This document shows positions 28,090-36,826 of a stretch of 44,111 bases of DNA, piece by piece. This DNA is from Sphingobacteriales bacterium (GTDB taxonomy: Bacteria; Bacteroidota; Bacteroidia; Chitinophagales; Chitinophagaceae): positions 1-44,111 of the forward strand of contig JACQDV010000059.1 in assembly GCA_016200915.1 (NCBI GenBank). Direction: 5' to 3'. Positions within the stretch are counted from its first letter, which is position 1, and each line of letters starts with the position of its first letter. The translations under genes were made by a program, and so were the position numbers. Under the pieces are notes generated by a model. The model searched no databases. It had not been told where the DNA came from and saw nothing but the letters and a program-made list of their open reading frames with translations.

Positions 28090-30981
28090 TTGAAAAAGCC
28101 ACTAACCCTGCTTATCTGCTTTCTGTGCTTTCTGTCAACTGTCAACTGTCAACTGTCAACTTATTGGCAGCAACAGGTTAACTTCAAAATAGATGTTGCA
28201 TTGAACGATAAGGATCACACTTTAGATGGATTTGAAAAAATTCAATACACCAATAATTCACCCGATACATTAAGATATATCTGGTTCTATATCTGGCCCA
28301 ATGCGTATAAAAATGATCGTACTGCTTTTAGTGAACAGTTATTACAAATTGGCAGAACAGATTTTTATTTTTCAGAAAGTGAAGACCGTGGCTATATTAA
28401 TCGTCTCGATTTTCGGGTAAACGAGATCTCACTTAAAACAGAAGATCATCCCAACTATATTGATGTTATCAAAATTATTTTACAACAACCTTTATTGCCC
28501 GGCAGTACAGCTGAAATCACCACTCCCTTTCATGTAAAGTTGCCAAAGAATTTTTCAAGAGGTGGCCATACGGGTCAGTCTTATCAAATAACGCAATGGT
28601 ATCCAAAGCCAGCAGTGTATGATAATAGAGGATGGCACACCATGCCTTACCTTGACCAGGGAGAATTTTACAATGAGTTTGGAAATTACGAAGTAAAGAT
28701 TACCGTTCCGCAGAATTATGTAGTTGCAGCAACCGGTGAATTACAAAATGAAGATGAAAAAATATGGTTATTGAACAGAAGCGGATATAAAGAGGCTGTA
28801 AGCTTTAAGCCACGAGCTGCAAGCAAAAAAACTGTTACAAACAAAACCAAAAAACCAGCAACGAGCAACAAACAACCAGCAACCAACAACCAGCAACCAG
28901 CAACCAGTAACCAACCGCTAAAGACATTAATTTATAAACAAAGTAACGTATCCGATTTTGCATGGTTTGCTGATAAACGGTTTATCGTAAATCATGATAC
29001 CATTCAATTAGCATCGGGCAGAACGATTGAAGCCTTTGCATACTATTGGCCAAACAATGCATCAAACTGGAGCAAAGCAATAAATTACATAAAAAAATCT
29101 GTTCGCAGCCGTTCACAGTGGGTGGGAGAATATCCTTACAATGTTGTTTCTGTAGTGGAAGCAAAGATGGGCTTTGATGGAGGAATGGAATATCCAACCA
29201 TTACTTCTATTTCCCCTATGAGTGAAGAATCAGAATTAGAAAGTGTGATTGAGCATGAAGTGGGACATAACTGGTTCCAGGGAATATTGGGTAGCAACGA
29301 AAGAGTACATCCCTGGATGGATGAAGGAATAAATTCATATTATGACGGCCGGTATGAAAGAGAGATCAATAAAAAAGATGATCCGGAGCTGATGAAAGAA
29401 AGATTGCTGGCTATTGAAGAAGAAGAACATATTGATCAGCCAATAGAAACTACTGCTGAAGGATTTACTGCCATCAACAATGATGTGATAGCTTATTACA
29501 AAACTGATAAATGGATGCAGCTGCTGGAAAACGAATTGGGCACGGCAGTTTTTGATAAAGCCATGCAGGAATATTTTAAACGATTTCAATTCAAACATCC
29601 GCAGCCGGAAGACTTTAAACAAGTAATGGAAGAAGTTAGTGGCAAAAACCTAAATAACCTATTTGCATTAAAAGAAAAGAAAGGGCCACTGCCACAAAAA
29701 TCAACTGGCAAAACAGATCTTTATGTTTTACCTGGTGCTGTAAAAAAGATGGAGAACTTTTTAAAGACAGGTAACAAGTCTGTTTTTATAAGCCCGATCG
29801 TTGGCGTAAACAGTTACGACAAAGCAATGCTTGGTGTTGCTATCACCAACTATATTCCGCCAACAGGAAATTTCCGTTATTTATTAGCACCTATGTATTC
29901 AACCGGCGCAAAAACAATAAGCGGATTAGGAAGATTAAGTTATCGCTGGTTTCCGCATTCCACATTTGATAAAGCTGAAATATTTGTTGCTGCATCAAAG
30001 TTTACCACCAGTAATTTTACAGATGATTATGGCGAACAGCTACATACCGGTTTCACTAAAGTGGTTCCGGGTTTCCGTTTAACATTGAAAGAAAAATATC
30101 CGCATAGCACTGTAAGAAAATACATACAGTGGAAAACTTTTCTGATCAGCGAAGGATCATTGCGTTTCAAATCAGATACTGTAATCACTCCCGGTAACCC
30201 TGCAGATACTTCTGTTTACAATGATGCAAGTAAAATAACCAGTTCAAGATATGTGAACCAGTTAAAGATTGTTGTTGAAAATTCAAGAGCCTTATATCCT
30301 TATTCTGCAGAATTACAAATTGACCAGGGAAAAGGATTTATCAGAACTGCCTTCACTGGAAATTATTTCTTTAATTATTTTAAAAGCGGCGGCGCCAATG
30401 TTCGTTTCTTTGCCGGCAAGTTTTTTTATACAGGTAATAAAGTGGAAAACCCTTTCAACACTTACCAATATCACTTCAACATGAGTGGCGCAAGAGGTGA
30501 AGACGATTATACTTACAGCAATTATTTTATTGGGAGAACAGAGCAACGGTTTTGGAAGAGCCAGCAAATGGCCATAAGAGATGGTGGCTTTAAGGTAGGG
30601 ACAGATTTATTAGCAGAAAGAGAAGGTCGTTCAGATGATTGGTTAATGGCTGCCAATTTTACTACTTCTATTCCCAATAATGTAAATCCATTAAGCATAC
30701 TGCCGGTAAAAATTCCGTTAAAAGCATTTTTAGATATAGGTACCAATGCAGCCGCCTGGAAAAAAGATGCAGGCACTACCAAGTTTTTATTCGACGCCGG
30801 GTTACAGGTATCACTATTTAAGAATGTGCTGAATATTTATGTTCCTTTATTGTACAGCAAAGTGTACAGCGATTATTTCAAATCATACAAACCAGATACA
30901 AAATTCCTGCGTAACATCTCATTCAGCATTGACCTGCAAAACATTCGTTTGCCCAACCCGGTTCATAATATTATCTTTTAA
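28090..30981 (+). CDS. Secreted M1-family metallopeptidase
   Basis: This is a 963-aa zinc aminopeptidase-like protein. It starts at TTG, giving the signal peptide MKKPLTLLICFLCFLSTVNC. The N-terminal domain has the M1 pattern LRYIWFYIWPNAY and QWYPKPAVYDNRGWH. The catalytic domain has GGMEYPT, HEVGH at 389-393 and Glu412 in MDEGINSY, the classical HExxH-x18-E spacing. The last 380 residues look beta-rich. Two heptanucleotide arrays lie inside the gene: four perfect 7-bp units at the end of the signal peptide (28133-28160) and nine units forming a PATSNKQ-like linker at residues 256-276. The linker is absent from typical relatives by my reading. It follows the sugar transferase gene by 65 bp with its own promoter-like box. 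Confidence 0.9.
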   Translation: MKKPLTLLICFLCFLSTVNCQLSTYWQQQVNFKIDVALNDKDHTLDGFEKIQYTNNSPDTLRYIWFYIWPNAYKNDRTAFSEQLLQIGRTDFYFSESEDRGYINRLDFRVNEISLKTEDHPNYIDVIKIILQQPLLPGSTAEITTPFHVKLPKNFSRGGHTGQSYQITQWYPKPAVYDNRGWHTMPYLDQGEFYNEFGNYEVKITVPQNYVVAATGELQNEDEKIWLLNRSGYKEAVSFKPRAASKKTVTNKTKKPATSNKQPATNNQQPATSNQPLKTLIYKQSNVSDFAWFADKRFIVNHDTIQLASGRTIEAFAYYWPNNASNWSKAINYIKKSVRSRSQWVGEYPYNVVSVVEAKMGFDGGMEYPTITSISPMSEESELESVIEHEVGHNWFQGILGSNERVHPWMDEGINSYYDGRYEREINKKDDPELMKERLLAIEEEEHIDQPIETTAEGFTAINNDVIAYYKTDKWMQLLENELGTAVFDKAMQEYFKRFQFKHPQPEDFKQVMEEVSGKNLNNLFALKEKKGPLPQKSTGKTDLYVLPGAVKKMENFLKTGNKSVFISPIVGVNSYDKAMLGVAITNYIPPTGNFRYLLAPMYSTGAKTISGLGRLSYRWFPHSTFDKAEIFVAASKFTTSNFTDDYGEQLHTGFTKVVPGFRLTLKEKYPHSTVRKYIQWKTFLISEGSLRFKSDTVITPGNPADTSVYNDASKITSSRYVNQLKIVVENSRALYPYSAELQIDQGKGFIRTAFTGNYFFNYFKSGGANVRFFAGKFFYTGNKVENPFNTYQYHFNMSGARGEDDYTYSNYFIGRTEQRFWKSQQMAIRDGGFKVGTDLLAEREGRSDDWLMAANFTTSIPNNVNPLSILPVKIPLKAFLDIGTNAAAWKKDAGTTKFLFDAGLQVSLFKNVLNIYVPLLYSKVYSDYFKSYKPDTKFLRNISFSIDLQNIRLPNPVHNIIF
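28133..28160 (+). repeat. Four perfect 7-bp tandem units in the M1 signal peptide
   Basis: TGTCAAC is repeated four times without error. It encodes part of LSTVNCQLST at the predicted signal-peptidase site. Because 7 is not a multiple of 3, gain or loss of one unit shifts the frame 15 to 23 codons from the start. Confidence 0.9.
28855..28917 (+). repeat. Nine-unit heptamer array encoding a linker in the M1 peptidase
   Basis: The units are CCAGCAA, CGAGCAA, CAAACAA, CCAGCAA, CCAACAA, CCAGCAA, CCAGCAA, CCAGTAA and CCAACCG. Three units make 21 bp or seven codons, so the peptide also repeats as PATSNKQ, PATNNQQ, PATSNQP. The array is 63 bp and preserves the frame. Confidence 0.9.
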
Positions 30982-30983
30982 GG

Positions 30984-31895
30984 GTGATTGAATATGTACC
31001 ATACCAAAAGATCAATAAACAAAAATGGGATGATTGTATAGATCGTTCTTTCAATGGATTGATCTATGCTTATTCATTTTATTTGGATGAATTGGCTGAC
31101 AATTGGGATGCACTGGTATTAAATGATTACGAAGCGGTAATGCCCTTAACCTGGCGAAAGAAGTACAACATTTATTATTTGTATCAGCCATTCTTTTGCG
31201 CATCACTGGGAATATTTGCCCAAAGATCAATCACCATTGATTTAGCAGAAAATTTCCTGCAGGCCGTTCCTGCTAAATTCAAATACTGGGACATTAGCTT
31301 GAATCATGCCAATAATTTTATCATTCCTGAGTTTGGCTTATATGAACGGATGAATTATGTACTTGATCTGAATAAGCCATACGAAGAACTTTATACTCAC
31401 TTCAACACAAACATTAAACGAAATATAAAAAAGGCTGAATCATTAGGCTGCACTGTAGCAAAAGATATTTTTTTAAGCGAGATACTTGTTTTATCAAGAG
31501 AAATATTACAGTCCATTTCACCCATTGAAGAAGAGGATTATAATAATTTCTCCGAGCTTTATAAAATTTTGAAGGGAAAAGAAATAGCTACTAATTATGC
31601 CGTTTATTCTTCACAAAAAGAACTGCTGGCTTCCTGTATTTTCTTTTTCAGTCATAACAGAGCTTATTATATTTTAGTAGGCAATCATCCGAATGGAAAA
31701 ACAGTTGGGGCCTCTCACCTGCTGATCAATGCATTTATTAAAGACTATGCTGGCAAAGAGTTATTATTAGATTTCGAAGGTAGTGATATCAGGAATCTTG
31801 CATTCTTCTATTCCAGCTTTGGGGCTGTGGAAGAAAAATATGGAGCAATAAAACTTAACCGGCTGCCTAAACTTTTGAAATGGATGAAGAATTGA
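30984..31895 (+). CDS. FemAB/GNAT-like acyltransferase family protein
   Basis: This 303-aa protein starts at GTG 2 bp after the M1 peptidase stop, so the two are probably co-translated. Segments such as YEELYTHFNTNIKRNIKKAESLGC and GASHLLINAFIKDYAGKELLLDFEGSDIRNLAFFYSSFGA resemble the FemABX/GNAT fold of peptidyl or acyl transferases. No signal peptide or membrane segment is evident. The reaction is unknown; transfer of an amino acid or acyl group to a cell-surface precursor is the family's usual theme. The stop lies 1 bp from the stop of the converging ispD. Confidence 0.68.
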   Translation: MIEYVPYQKINKQKWDDCIDRSFNGLIYAYSFYLDELADNWDALVLNDYEAVMPLTWRKKYNIYYLYQPFFCASLGIFAQRSITIDLAENFLQAVPAKFKYWDISLNHANNFIIPEFGLYERMNYVLDLNKPYEELYTHFNTNIKRNIKKAESLGCTVAKDIFLSEILVLSREILQSISPIEEEDYNNFSELYKILKGKEIATNYAVYSSQKELLASCIFFFSHNRAYYILVGNHPNGKTVGASHLLINAFIKDYAGKELLLDFEGSDIRNLAFFYSSFGAVEEKYGAIKLNRLPKLLKWMKN

Positions 31896-31896
31896 A

Positions 31897-32568
31897 TCAC
31901 TTCTTCTCCTCCATTATCTTCTCCGCAATAAACAGATCAATCGGCCTGGTGATCTTTATATTAGTTTCCTCACCTTCTATCAAATTGATGGGCAAACCAA
32001 ATGCCTCTACTACATTGGCTTCATCAGTAAAGCGTTCTTTATAATCAATACTAAAGGCAGGAATTAAAATTTTACTGTGAAAAGTTTGCGGTGTTTGTAT
32101 CAACCGGATACTGTTCCGTTCTATTAAACGATTACCATCTACCGTAATCAATCTGACTGAATCATTACAGGGAATAGCCGGCACTGCACTGCCCAGTTCT
32201 TTTGCTTCATTATAACAACGTTTAATAAGATCGGCAGTAACCAGGCATCTTACTCCATCATGTACAAAAACAATTCCCTCTTCTTCTATCAAACTCAAGC
32301 CATTTTTTACAGAATGAAAACGGGTTTCACCGCCAGCAATTACTTTAATTCGTTTCTTATCAAAATAAGCATCAATGATCTCGTTTCCCATATCCATATA
32401 CTCCAATGGCAATACTAAAATCACCTCCAAATCATTATATGCCTTTAAAAAAGCATGGATTGTATAATATAAAATGGGCTTCCCTTTTAATAATAAAAAT
32501 TGTTTGGGAATGTCTTTTCCCATTCTTGTTCCTGTTCCACCGGCTACTATTACAGCGTATTTCTTCAT
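31897..32568 (-). CDS. ispD: 2-C-methyl-D-erythritol 4-phosphate cytidylyltransferase
   Basis: This is IspD of the non-mevalonate isoprenoid pathway, 223 aa, joining CTP and methylerythritol phosphate. The nucleotide loop VAGGTGTRMGKDIPKQFLLLKGKPI (8-32), VLPLEYMD, GGETRFHSVKNGL, VFVHDGVRCLV and the substrate segment RLIQTPQTF with FTDEANVVEAFG are all present. Length is normal. Just upstream of its ATG lies a heptamer array whose sequence is almost the same as the one upstream of rfbC. Confidence 0.95.
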   Translation of the reverse strand: MKKYAVIVAGGTGTRMGKDIPKQFLLLKGKPILYYTIHAFLKAYNDLEVILVLPLEYMDMGNEIIDAYFDKKRIKVIAGGETRFHSVKNGLSLIEEEGIVFVHDGVRCLVTADLIKRCYNEAKELGSAVPAIPCNDSVRLITVDGNRLIERNSIRLIQTPQTFHSKILIPAFSIDYKERFTDEANVVEAFGLPINLIEGEETNIKITRPIDLFIAEKIMEEKK

Positions 32569-32645
32569 ACTGGTTGCTGGTTTTTTGTTTCTGGTTATTA
32601 GTTAGTAACTTTAGTTCTATTTAAATTAATTGAGCATTGAGCATT
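32569..32645. repeat. Heptamer arrays filling the ispD-isoaspartyl peptidase gap
   Basis: TGGTTGC, TGGTTTT, TTGTTTC, TGGTTAT and TAGTTAG run in phase from 32571 to 32605. ATTGAGC occurs twice at 32629-32642. Together they occupy nearly all of the 75-bp intergenic gap. The segment 32569-32598 matches 35741-35770 at 27 of 30 positions. Confidence 0.75.
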
Positions 32646-33579
32646 ATTTATAAATTGCCACTTCATTCATCCCTTCGCCATTGCGCATTCCCCTGTACAT
32701 TCCTTCACAATTAAACAGCATAGCAATATTGGCTTTTGTATCCACACCAATCATTCCGCCTTCACCATTTATTTTCACTAATTTATCATTCACCACCATA
32801 TTCATCGCTTCCTGCAAAGACAATTCTTTATATTCCATCAAACAACTCACATCATAAGCTGCTACCGCTTTTATAAACAACTCACCATGCCCTGTTGCAG
32901 AAATAGCACAAGTTTTATTGTTGGCATACGTACCGCAACCAATCAAAGGACTATCACCCACTCTTCCATATTTTTTATTTGTCATACCACCGGTACTGGT
33001 AGCTGCTGCTATATTACCAAACATATCACAAGCCACTGCGCCAACTGTTCCAAATTTCTTTTCACCTGCTTCGGTTACTGAATGATCCAATGCATATCCA
33101 TCTGACTCACGAATCTCCAGCCATTGTTTATAACGAAACTCAGAAAAGAAATAATCATCATTCTCTGATTGTACTTGTTGTTCTTTAGCAAATTCATCAG
33201 CACCATTGCCACATAATAATACATGATTTGAATTGGTCATTACACGATAAGCTAATTCAACAGGGTTTTTAACTTTAGTAACTCCTGTTACCGCTCCGGC
33301 TGAAAGATCAATACCACTCATGATTGCAGCATCCATTTCATGCAAGCCTTTATTAGTAAACACAGAACCCCGGCCTGCATTAAACAGAATATTATTTTCC
33401 AGTTCAACAGTAGCTGTCAGCACTGCATCAATCGCTGAACCATTATTTTTTAATACTGCATAACCTGCATCTAATGCATTTTGCAACCCATCTTTATATG
33501 CTTTTTCCAGTTCAGGAGTCATTAAAGACTGAAGAATAGTTCCGGCACCACCATGTATTGCTATTGAAAATTTATTCAT
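32644..33579 (-). CDS. Isoaspartyl peptidase/L-asparaginase family protein
   Basis: This is an Ntn-hydrolase of 311 aa that cleaves isoaspartyl dipeptides and asparagine after self-processing. IAIHGGAGT (7-15) and NAGRGSVFTNKG are family motifs. The autocleavage site is GT in KKFGTVGAVACD, with Thr178 becoming the N-terminal nucleophile, and STGGMTNKKYGRVGDSPLIGCGTYA forms the substrate site. There is no signal peptide, so it acts in the cytoplasm. Length is normal. It is divergent from the DUF6498 gene. Confidence 0.93.
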   Translation of the reverse strand: MNKFSIAIHGGAGTILQSLMTPELEKAYKDGLQNALDAGYAVLKNNGSAIDAVLTATVELENNILFNAGRGSVFTNKGLHEMDAAIMSGIDLSAGAVTGVTKVKNPVELAYRVMTNSNHVLLCGNGADEFAKEQQVQSENDDYFFSEFRYKQWLEIRESDGYALDHSVTEAGEKKFGTVGAVACDMFGNIAAATSTGGMTNKKYGRVGDSPLIGCGTYANNKTCAISATGHGELFIKAVAAYDVSCLMEYKELSLQEAMNMVVNDKLVKINGEGGMIGVDTKANIAMLFNCEGMYRGMRNGEGMNEVAIYK

Positions 33580-33646
33580 ACGTGTTAGTGGGTATAGAAT
33601 TTTGGCCCGAAATTAACTATTTTAACGTCTGAAAGCTGATTGGCTT

Positions 33647-34336
33647 ATGATTAAAACAAAACTTTCCACCTCAGATATTTTCACCATTCTCATTAACCTC
33701 GTTCCGTTATGGGGCGTTTTCTTTAATGGATGGGACCCTAAACAAATTTTTCTGATATACTGTGCAGAAAGCATTATTGTGGGCCTGTACAATATTTTAA
33801 AAATGCTGATTGTTACGCAGGTGAAAAAGAAAGATGTGTGGGATGAAAAAACTGGCACAGAAGTTTCCGGCTACTTCTTTATTTTCTTCTTTATTATTCA
33901 CTATGGATTTTTTGTAGCGATGCAATTGATATTCTTTTTAGGAAGCAGCAAAATTGCAGATACCATAAATCCAATAAAAGCATTGACCATACTGCCATCA
34001 CTGATGGATGGTTATACAAAAGCTTTACTCTGGGGTTTTATTGGCATTTATGGTTTAAAGATGATCATTGATTTTATTTTCAGCGGAGAATTTCGCCGGG
34101 CATCACTGGGCATTATTATGTTCTCTCCTTATATGCGCATCTTTATTCAGCAATTTGTGGTGATAGTGGGCGGCTTCTTTTTAACTTTTGGTGCCGGAAA
34201 AATATTTATGCTGGTTTTTGTGCTGGTAAAAATATTTTTTGAAGTATTTATCAGCTATGACAGAGTTTTGAGTTTAGCACAGCGAAAACAGCAAATTGAA
34301 AAAGAAATCAGAGACAGGAATAAAAATCAGCTATAA
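33647..34336 (+). CDS. DUF6498 family membrane protein
   Basis: This is a 229-aa integral membrane protein with about five to six hydrophobic segments. The first part, IFTILINLVPLWGVFFNGWDPKQIFLIYCAESIIVGLYNILKM, is the typical start of DUF6498 proteins, whose function is unknown. The end is charged (QRKQQIEKEIRDRNKNQL). Its stop overlaps the converging rfbD stop by 6 bp, so both transcripts run into each other. Confidence 0.82.
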   Translation: MIKTKLSTSDIFTILINLVPLWGVFFNGWDPKQIFLIYCAESIIVGLYNILKMLIVTQVKKKDVWDEKTGTEVSGYFFIFFFIIHYGFFVAMQLIFFLGSSKIADTINPIKALTILPSLMDGYTKALLWGFIGIYGLKMIIDFIFSGEFRRASLGIIMFSPYMRIFIQQFVVIVGGFFLTFGAGKIFMLVFVLVKIFFEVFISYDRVLSLAQRKQQIEKEIRDRNKNQL

Positions 34337-35188
34337 CAATTTGTCTAAACATTTTTTCAAACTCTCTTTCCAACCCGGAATTTCTAACTGAAAAGTTTGA
34401 ATGATCTTTTCTTTATTAAAAACAGAATAGTGTGGCCGTTTTGCCGGCAACGGATATTGTGATGTTGGAATTGCATGCACCGCACAATTACTATTACTTA
34501 TTGTTTTAATAGCAACAGCAAAATCATACCAGCTGATAACACCATCATTACTGTAATGATAAATACCAGGTTTATAATTTGAGATGATATCAAGAATAGC
34601 TTTTGCCAAATCAGCTGCATAAGTTGGTGAACCAAACTGGTCATCCACCACTTTCACTTCATTTCTTTCACTCATCAGCCGCAGCATTGTTTTTACAAAA
34701 TTCTTTCCATACGATGAATAGACCCATGATGTGCGGATGATAATGCAATCGGGATTATAATGCAGTGCCTGTGTTTCTCCCTCTAATTTAGAAGCTCCAT
34801 ACAAGTTGACAGGATTTGTTGTGGATGTCTCTGTATAAGGAACAGTTGCTGTTCCGTCAAAAACATAATCAGTTGAAATATGAATAAACTTTGTATCAAA
34901 CTTTTTACAGACAGCCGCCAGCACTCCTACTGCTTCACCATTTACCCGGAAGGCCAATTCTTTTTCTGACTCAGCTTTATCAACACCGGTATATGCAGCA
35001 CAATTGATACAGTAATCAGGCTTTGTTGCCTCAAAGAAATTTCTTACCAATTCAAAATGATGAATGGGTAAATCTTCCCGGGATAAAAAAATGAATTTAA
35101 ACGATGAGTAAGACGGCGCTAAGTCCTGAAGTTCTTTGCCTAACTGTCCATTGGCTCCTGTTACTAATATCACAGGTTTATCCTTCAA
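34331..35188 (-). CDS. rfbD: dTDP-4-dehydrorhamnose reductase
   Basis: This is the last enzyme of dTDP-L-rhamnose synthesis, 285 aa from the chosen start. The Rossmann motif VTGANGQLGKEL, the active-site segment STDYVFDG with YGASKLEGE, and RTSWVYSSYGKNFVKTML are all present. A longer frame begins at 35278 but its first 30 residues lie wholly inside rfbC and resemble nothing. The TTG at 35188 gives MKDKPVILVTG and an 11-bp overlap with rfbC; a GTG at 35173 is the alternative. It is the last gene of the nucleotide-sugar operon. Confidence 0.93.
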   Translation of the reverse strand: MKDKPVILVTGANGQLGKELQDLAPSYSSFKFIFLSREDLPIHHFELVRNFFEATKPDYCINCAAYTGVDKAESEKELAFRVNGEAVGVLAAVCKKFDTKFIHISTDYVFDGTATVPYTETSTTNPVNLYGASKLEGETQALHYNPDCIIIRTSWVYSSYGKNFVKTMLRLMSERNEVKVVDDQFGSPTYAADLAKAILDIISNYKPGIYHYSNDGVISWYDFAVAIKTISNSNCAVHAIPTSQYPLPAKRPHYSVFNKEKIIQTFQLEIPGWKESLKKCLDKLL

Positions 35189-35738
35189 ACTCAAAATTGT
35201 TTTTACAGTTTTTAAAAGAAGGCTGGTTTTTATCCTTATCGGAGATGATTGCTTTATCCATTGGCACCTGCCAGTCAATATTTAATTCTTCATCGTAAAG
35301 TAAAATTCCTGCTTCACTTTCCCTATGATAAAACTCATCACACTTATAAAGTACTTCTGATGTTTCGCTTAGCACTGAATAACCATGTGCAAACCCTTTA
35401 GGAACCAGCAATTGTTTTTTATTTTGTGCAGAGAGTTCGATAGAAAATGTTTTACCATAAGTCGGTGAGCCTTTGCGAATGTCAACCACTACATCTAATA
35501 TGCTGCCACTTAAAACCCGAACTAATTTTGTTTGTGCATAAGGTGCCAGTTGGTAATGTAATCCTCTCACTACACCATATGAAGATTGCGCCTGGTTATC
35601 CTGTATAAATTTTATCTGTACCCCTTCCTTTTCAAAAGTTCTTTCATTATAACTTTCGTAGAAGTATCCACGGCTGTCTTCAAATACTACCGGTTCAAAA
35701 ATTAATAAGCCGGGAAATTCTGTTTTTACAAAAGGCAT
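35178..35738 (-). CDS. rfbC: dTDP-4-dehydrorhamnose 3,5-epimerase
   Basis: RfbC of 186 aa is complete. It is a cupin epimerase acting between RfbB and RfbD. FEDSRGYFYESYNE at 20-33, GVVRGLHYQ with the catalytic histidine, and FAHGYSVLSE with the conserved tyrosine are family motifs. The gap to rfbB upstream (35 bp) consists of heptamer repeats. Confidence 0.95.
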   Translation of the reverse strand: MPFVKTEFPGLLIFEPVVFEDSRGYFYESYNERTFEKEGVQIKFIQDNQAQSSYGVVRGLHYQLAPYAQTKLVRVLSGSILDVVVDIRKGSPTYGKTFSIELSAQNKKQLLVPKGFAHGYSVLSETSEVLYKCDEFYHRESEAGILLYDEELNIDWQVPMDKAIISDKDKNQPSFKNCKNNFEFEG

Positions 35739-35740
35739 AT

Positions 35741-35777
35741 ACTGGTTGCTGGTTATTTGTTACTGGTTGCTGGTTAT
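35741..35777. repeat. Heptamer array between rfbB and rfbC
   Basis: TGGTTGC, TGGTTAT, TTGTTAC, TGGTTGC and TGGTTAT run in phase from 35743 to 35777, beginning 2 nt upstream of the rfbC ATG and reaching into the last codon of rfbB. It therefore supplies the entire leader of rfbC and possibly its stop context. Confidence 0.85.
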
Positions 35778-36826
35778 CGTTTGCTATACATGCCGTCATA
35801 GTAATGTTGGTAATCGCCACTGGTTACATGCTTCACCCACTCTTCATTGGCTAAATACCAATCTACTGTTTTTTCCAATCCTTCTTCAAACTGTAATGAT
35901 GGTTGCCATCCTAACTCTTTATTTAATTTAGTAGCATCAATAGCATAGCGAAGGTCATGGCCCGGTCTGTCTGTAACGTAAGTAATTAGTTTTGCTGATT
36001 CACCTTCTGTCCTGCCCATTTTTTTATCCATGATCTTACACAGCAAATGTACCAGGTCTATATTTTTCCATTCGTTTATGCCTCCCACATTATAACTCTC
36101 TCCAATCTTTCCTTTATGGAATATCACATCAATGGCTTTGGCGTGATCTTCTACATACAACCAATCCCTCACATTTTCGCCTTTACCATAAACTGGTAAT
36201 GGTTTATTATTTTTAATATTGTTGATCATTAACGGAATGAGTTTTTCGGGAAAATGATGCGAACCATAATTGTTAGAACAGTTACTCATCTTCACCGGCA
36301 AACCATACGTATCATAATAAGCCATTACAAAATGATCAGAAGCAGCTTTGGAAGCTGAGTAGGGCGAATGCGGATCGTAGGCTGTTTCCTCAGTAAAGAA
36401 TCCTTCATCACCCAACGTACCATATACTTCATCTGTTGAAACATGGTAGAATATTTTTCCATCATAATTTCCTTTCCAGTTATTTTTAGCTGCATTCAAT
36501 AAGATCACTGTACCCAGCACATTCGTTCTAACAAAATCAAGTGGTGAATGAATAGAACGATCTACATGGCTTTCAGCTGCAAGGTGTATTACTGCATCAA
36601 AATTTGTTTCTGCAAATAATGAATTAATGAAAGCTTCGTCGGTAATATCTCCTTTGATAAAAGTATAATTGGCTTTTGCTTCAACGTCCTTCAGGTTTTC
36701 TAAATTACCTGCGTATGTCAGCGCATCTAAATTATAAATATGATAATCAGGATATTTGTTCACAAACAATCTCACCACATGCGAACCAATAAACCCTGCT
36801 CCTCCTGTTATTAATATCTTTTTCAT
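35774..36826 (-). CDS. rfbB: dTDP-glucose 4,6-dehydratase
   Basis: This is a 350-aa short-chain dehydrogenase fold enzyme that makes dTDP-4-keto-6-deoxyglucose. TGGAGFIGSHVVRLFV (7-22), AAESHVDRSI, the catalytic STDEVYG and YSASKAASDHFV, and NCSNNYGSHHFPEKLIPLMI are diagnostic. It begins at an ATG overlapping the stop of the preceding dehydrogenase gene (TAATG). The first enzyme of the pathway, RfbA, is not encoded in the window. Confidence 0.96.
   Translation of the reverse strand: MKKILITGGAGFIGSHVVRLFVNKYPDYHIYNLDALTYAGNLENLKDVEAKANYTFIKGDITDEAFINSLFAETNFDAVIHLAAESHVDRSIHSPLDFVRTNVLGTVILLNAAKNNWKGNYDGKIFYHVSTDEVYGTLGDEGFFTEETAYDPHSPYSASKAASDHFVMAYYDTYGLPVKMSNCSNNYGSHHFPEKLIPLMINNIKNNKPLPVYGKGENVRDWLYVEDHAKAIDVIFHKGKIGESYNVGGINEWKNIDLVHLLCKIMDKKMGRTEGESAKLITYVTDRPGHDLRYAIDATKLNKELGWQPSLQFEEGLEKTVDWYLANEEWVKHVTSGDYQHYYDGMYSKR

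Noticed and set aside
28108-28149. Lipobox in the M1 peptidase leader (STVNC)
   Set aside because: Asn before Cys and the repeat-derived sequence do not fit a lipobox; an ordinary signal peptide is more likely.
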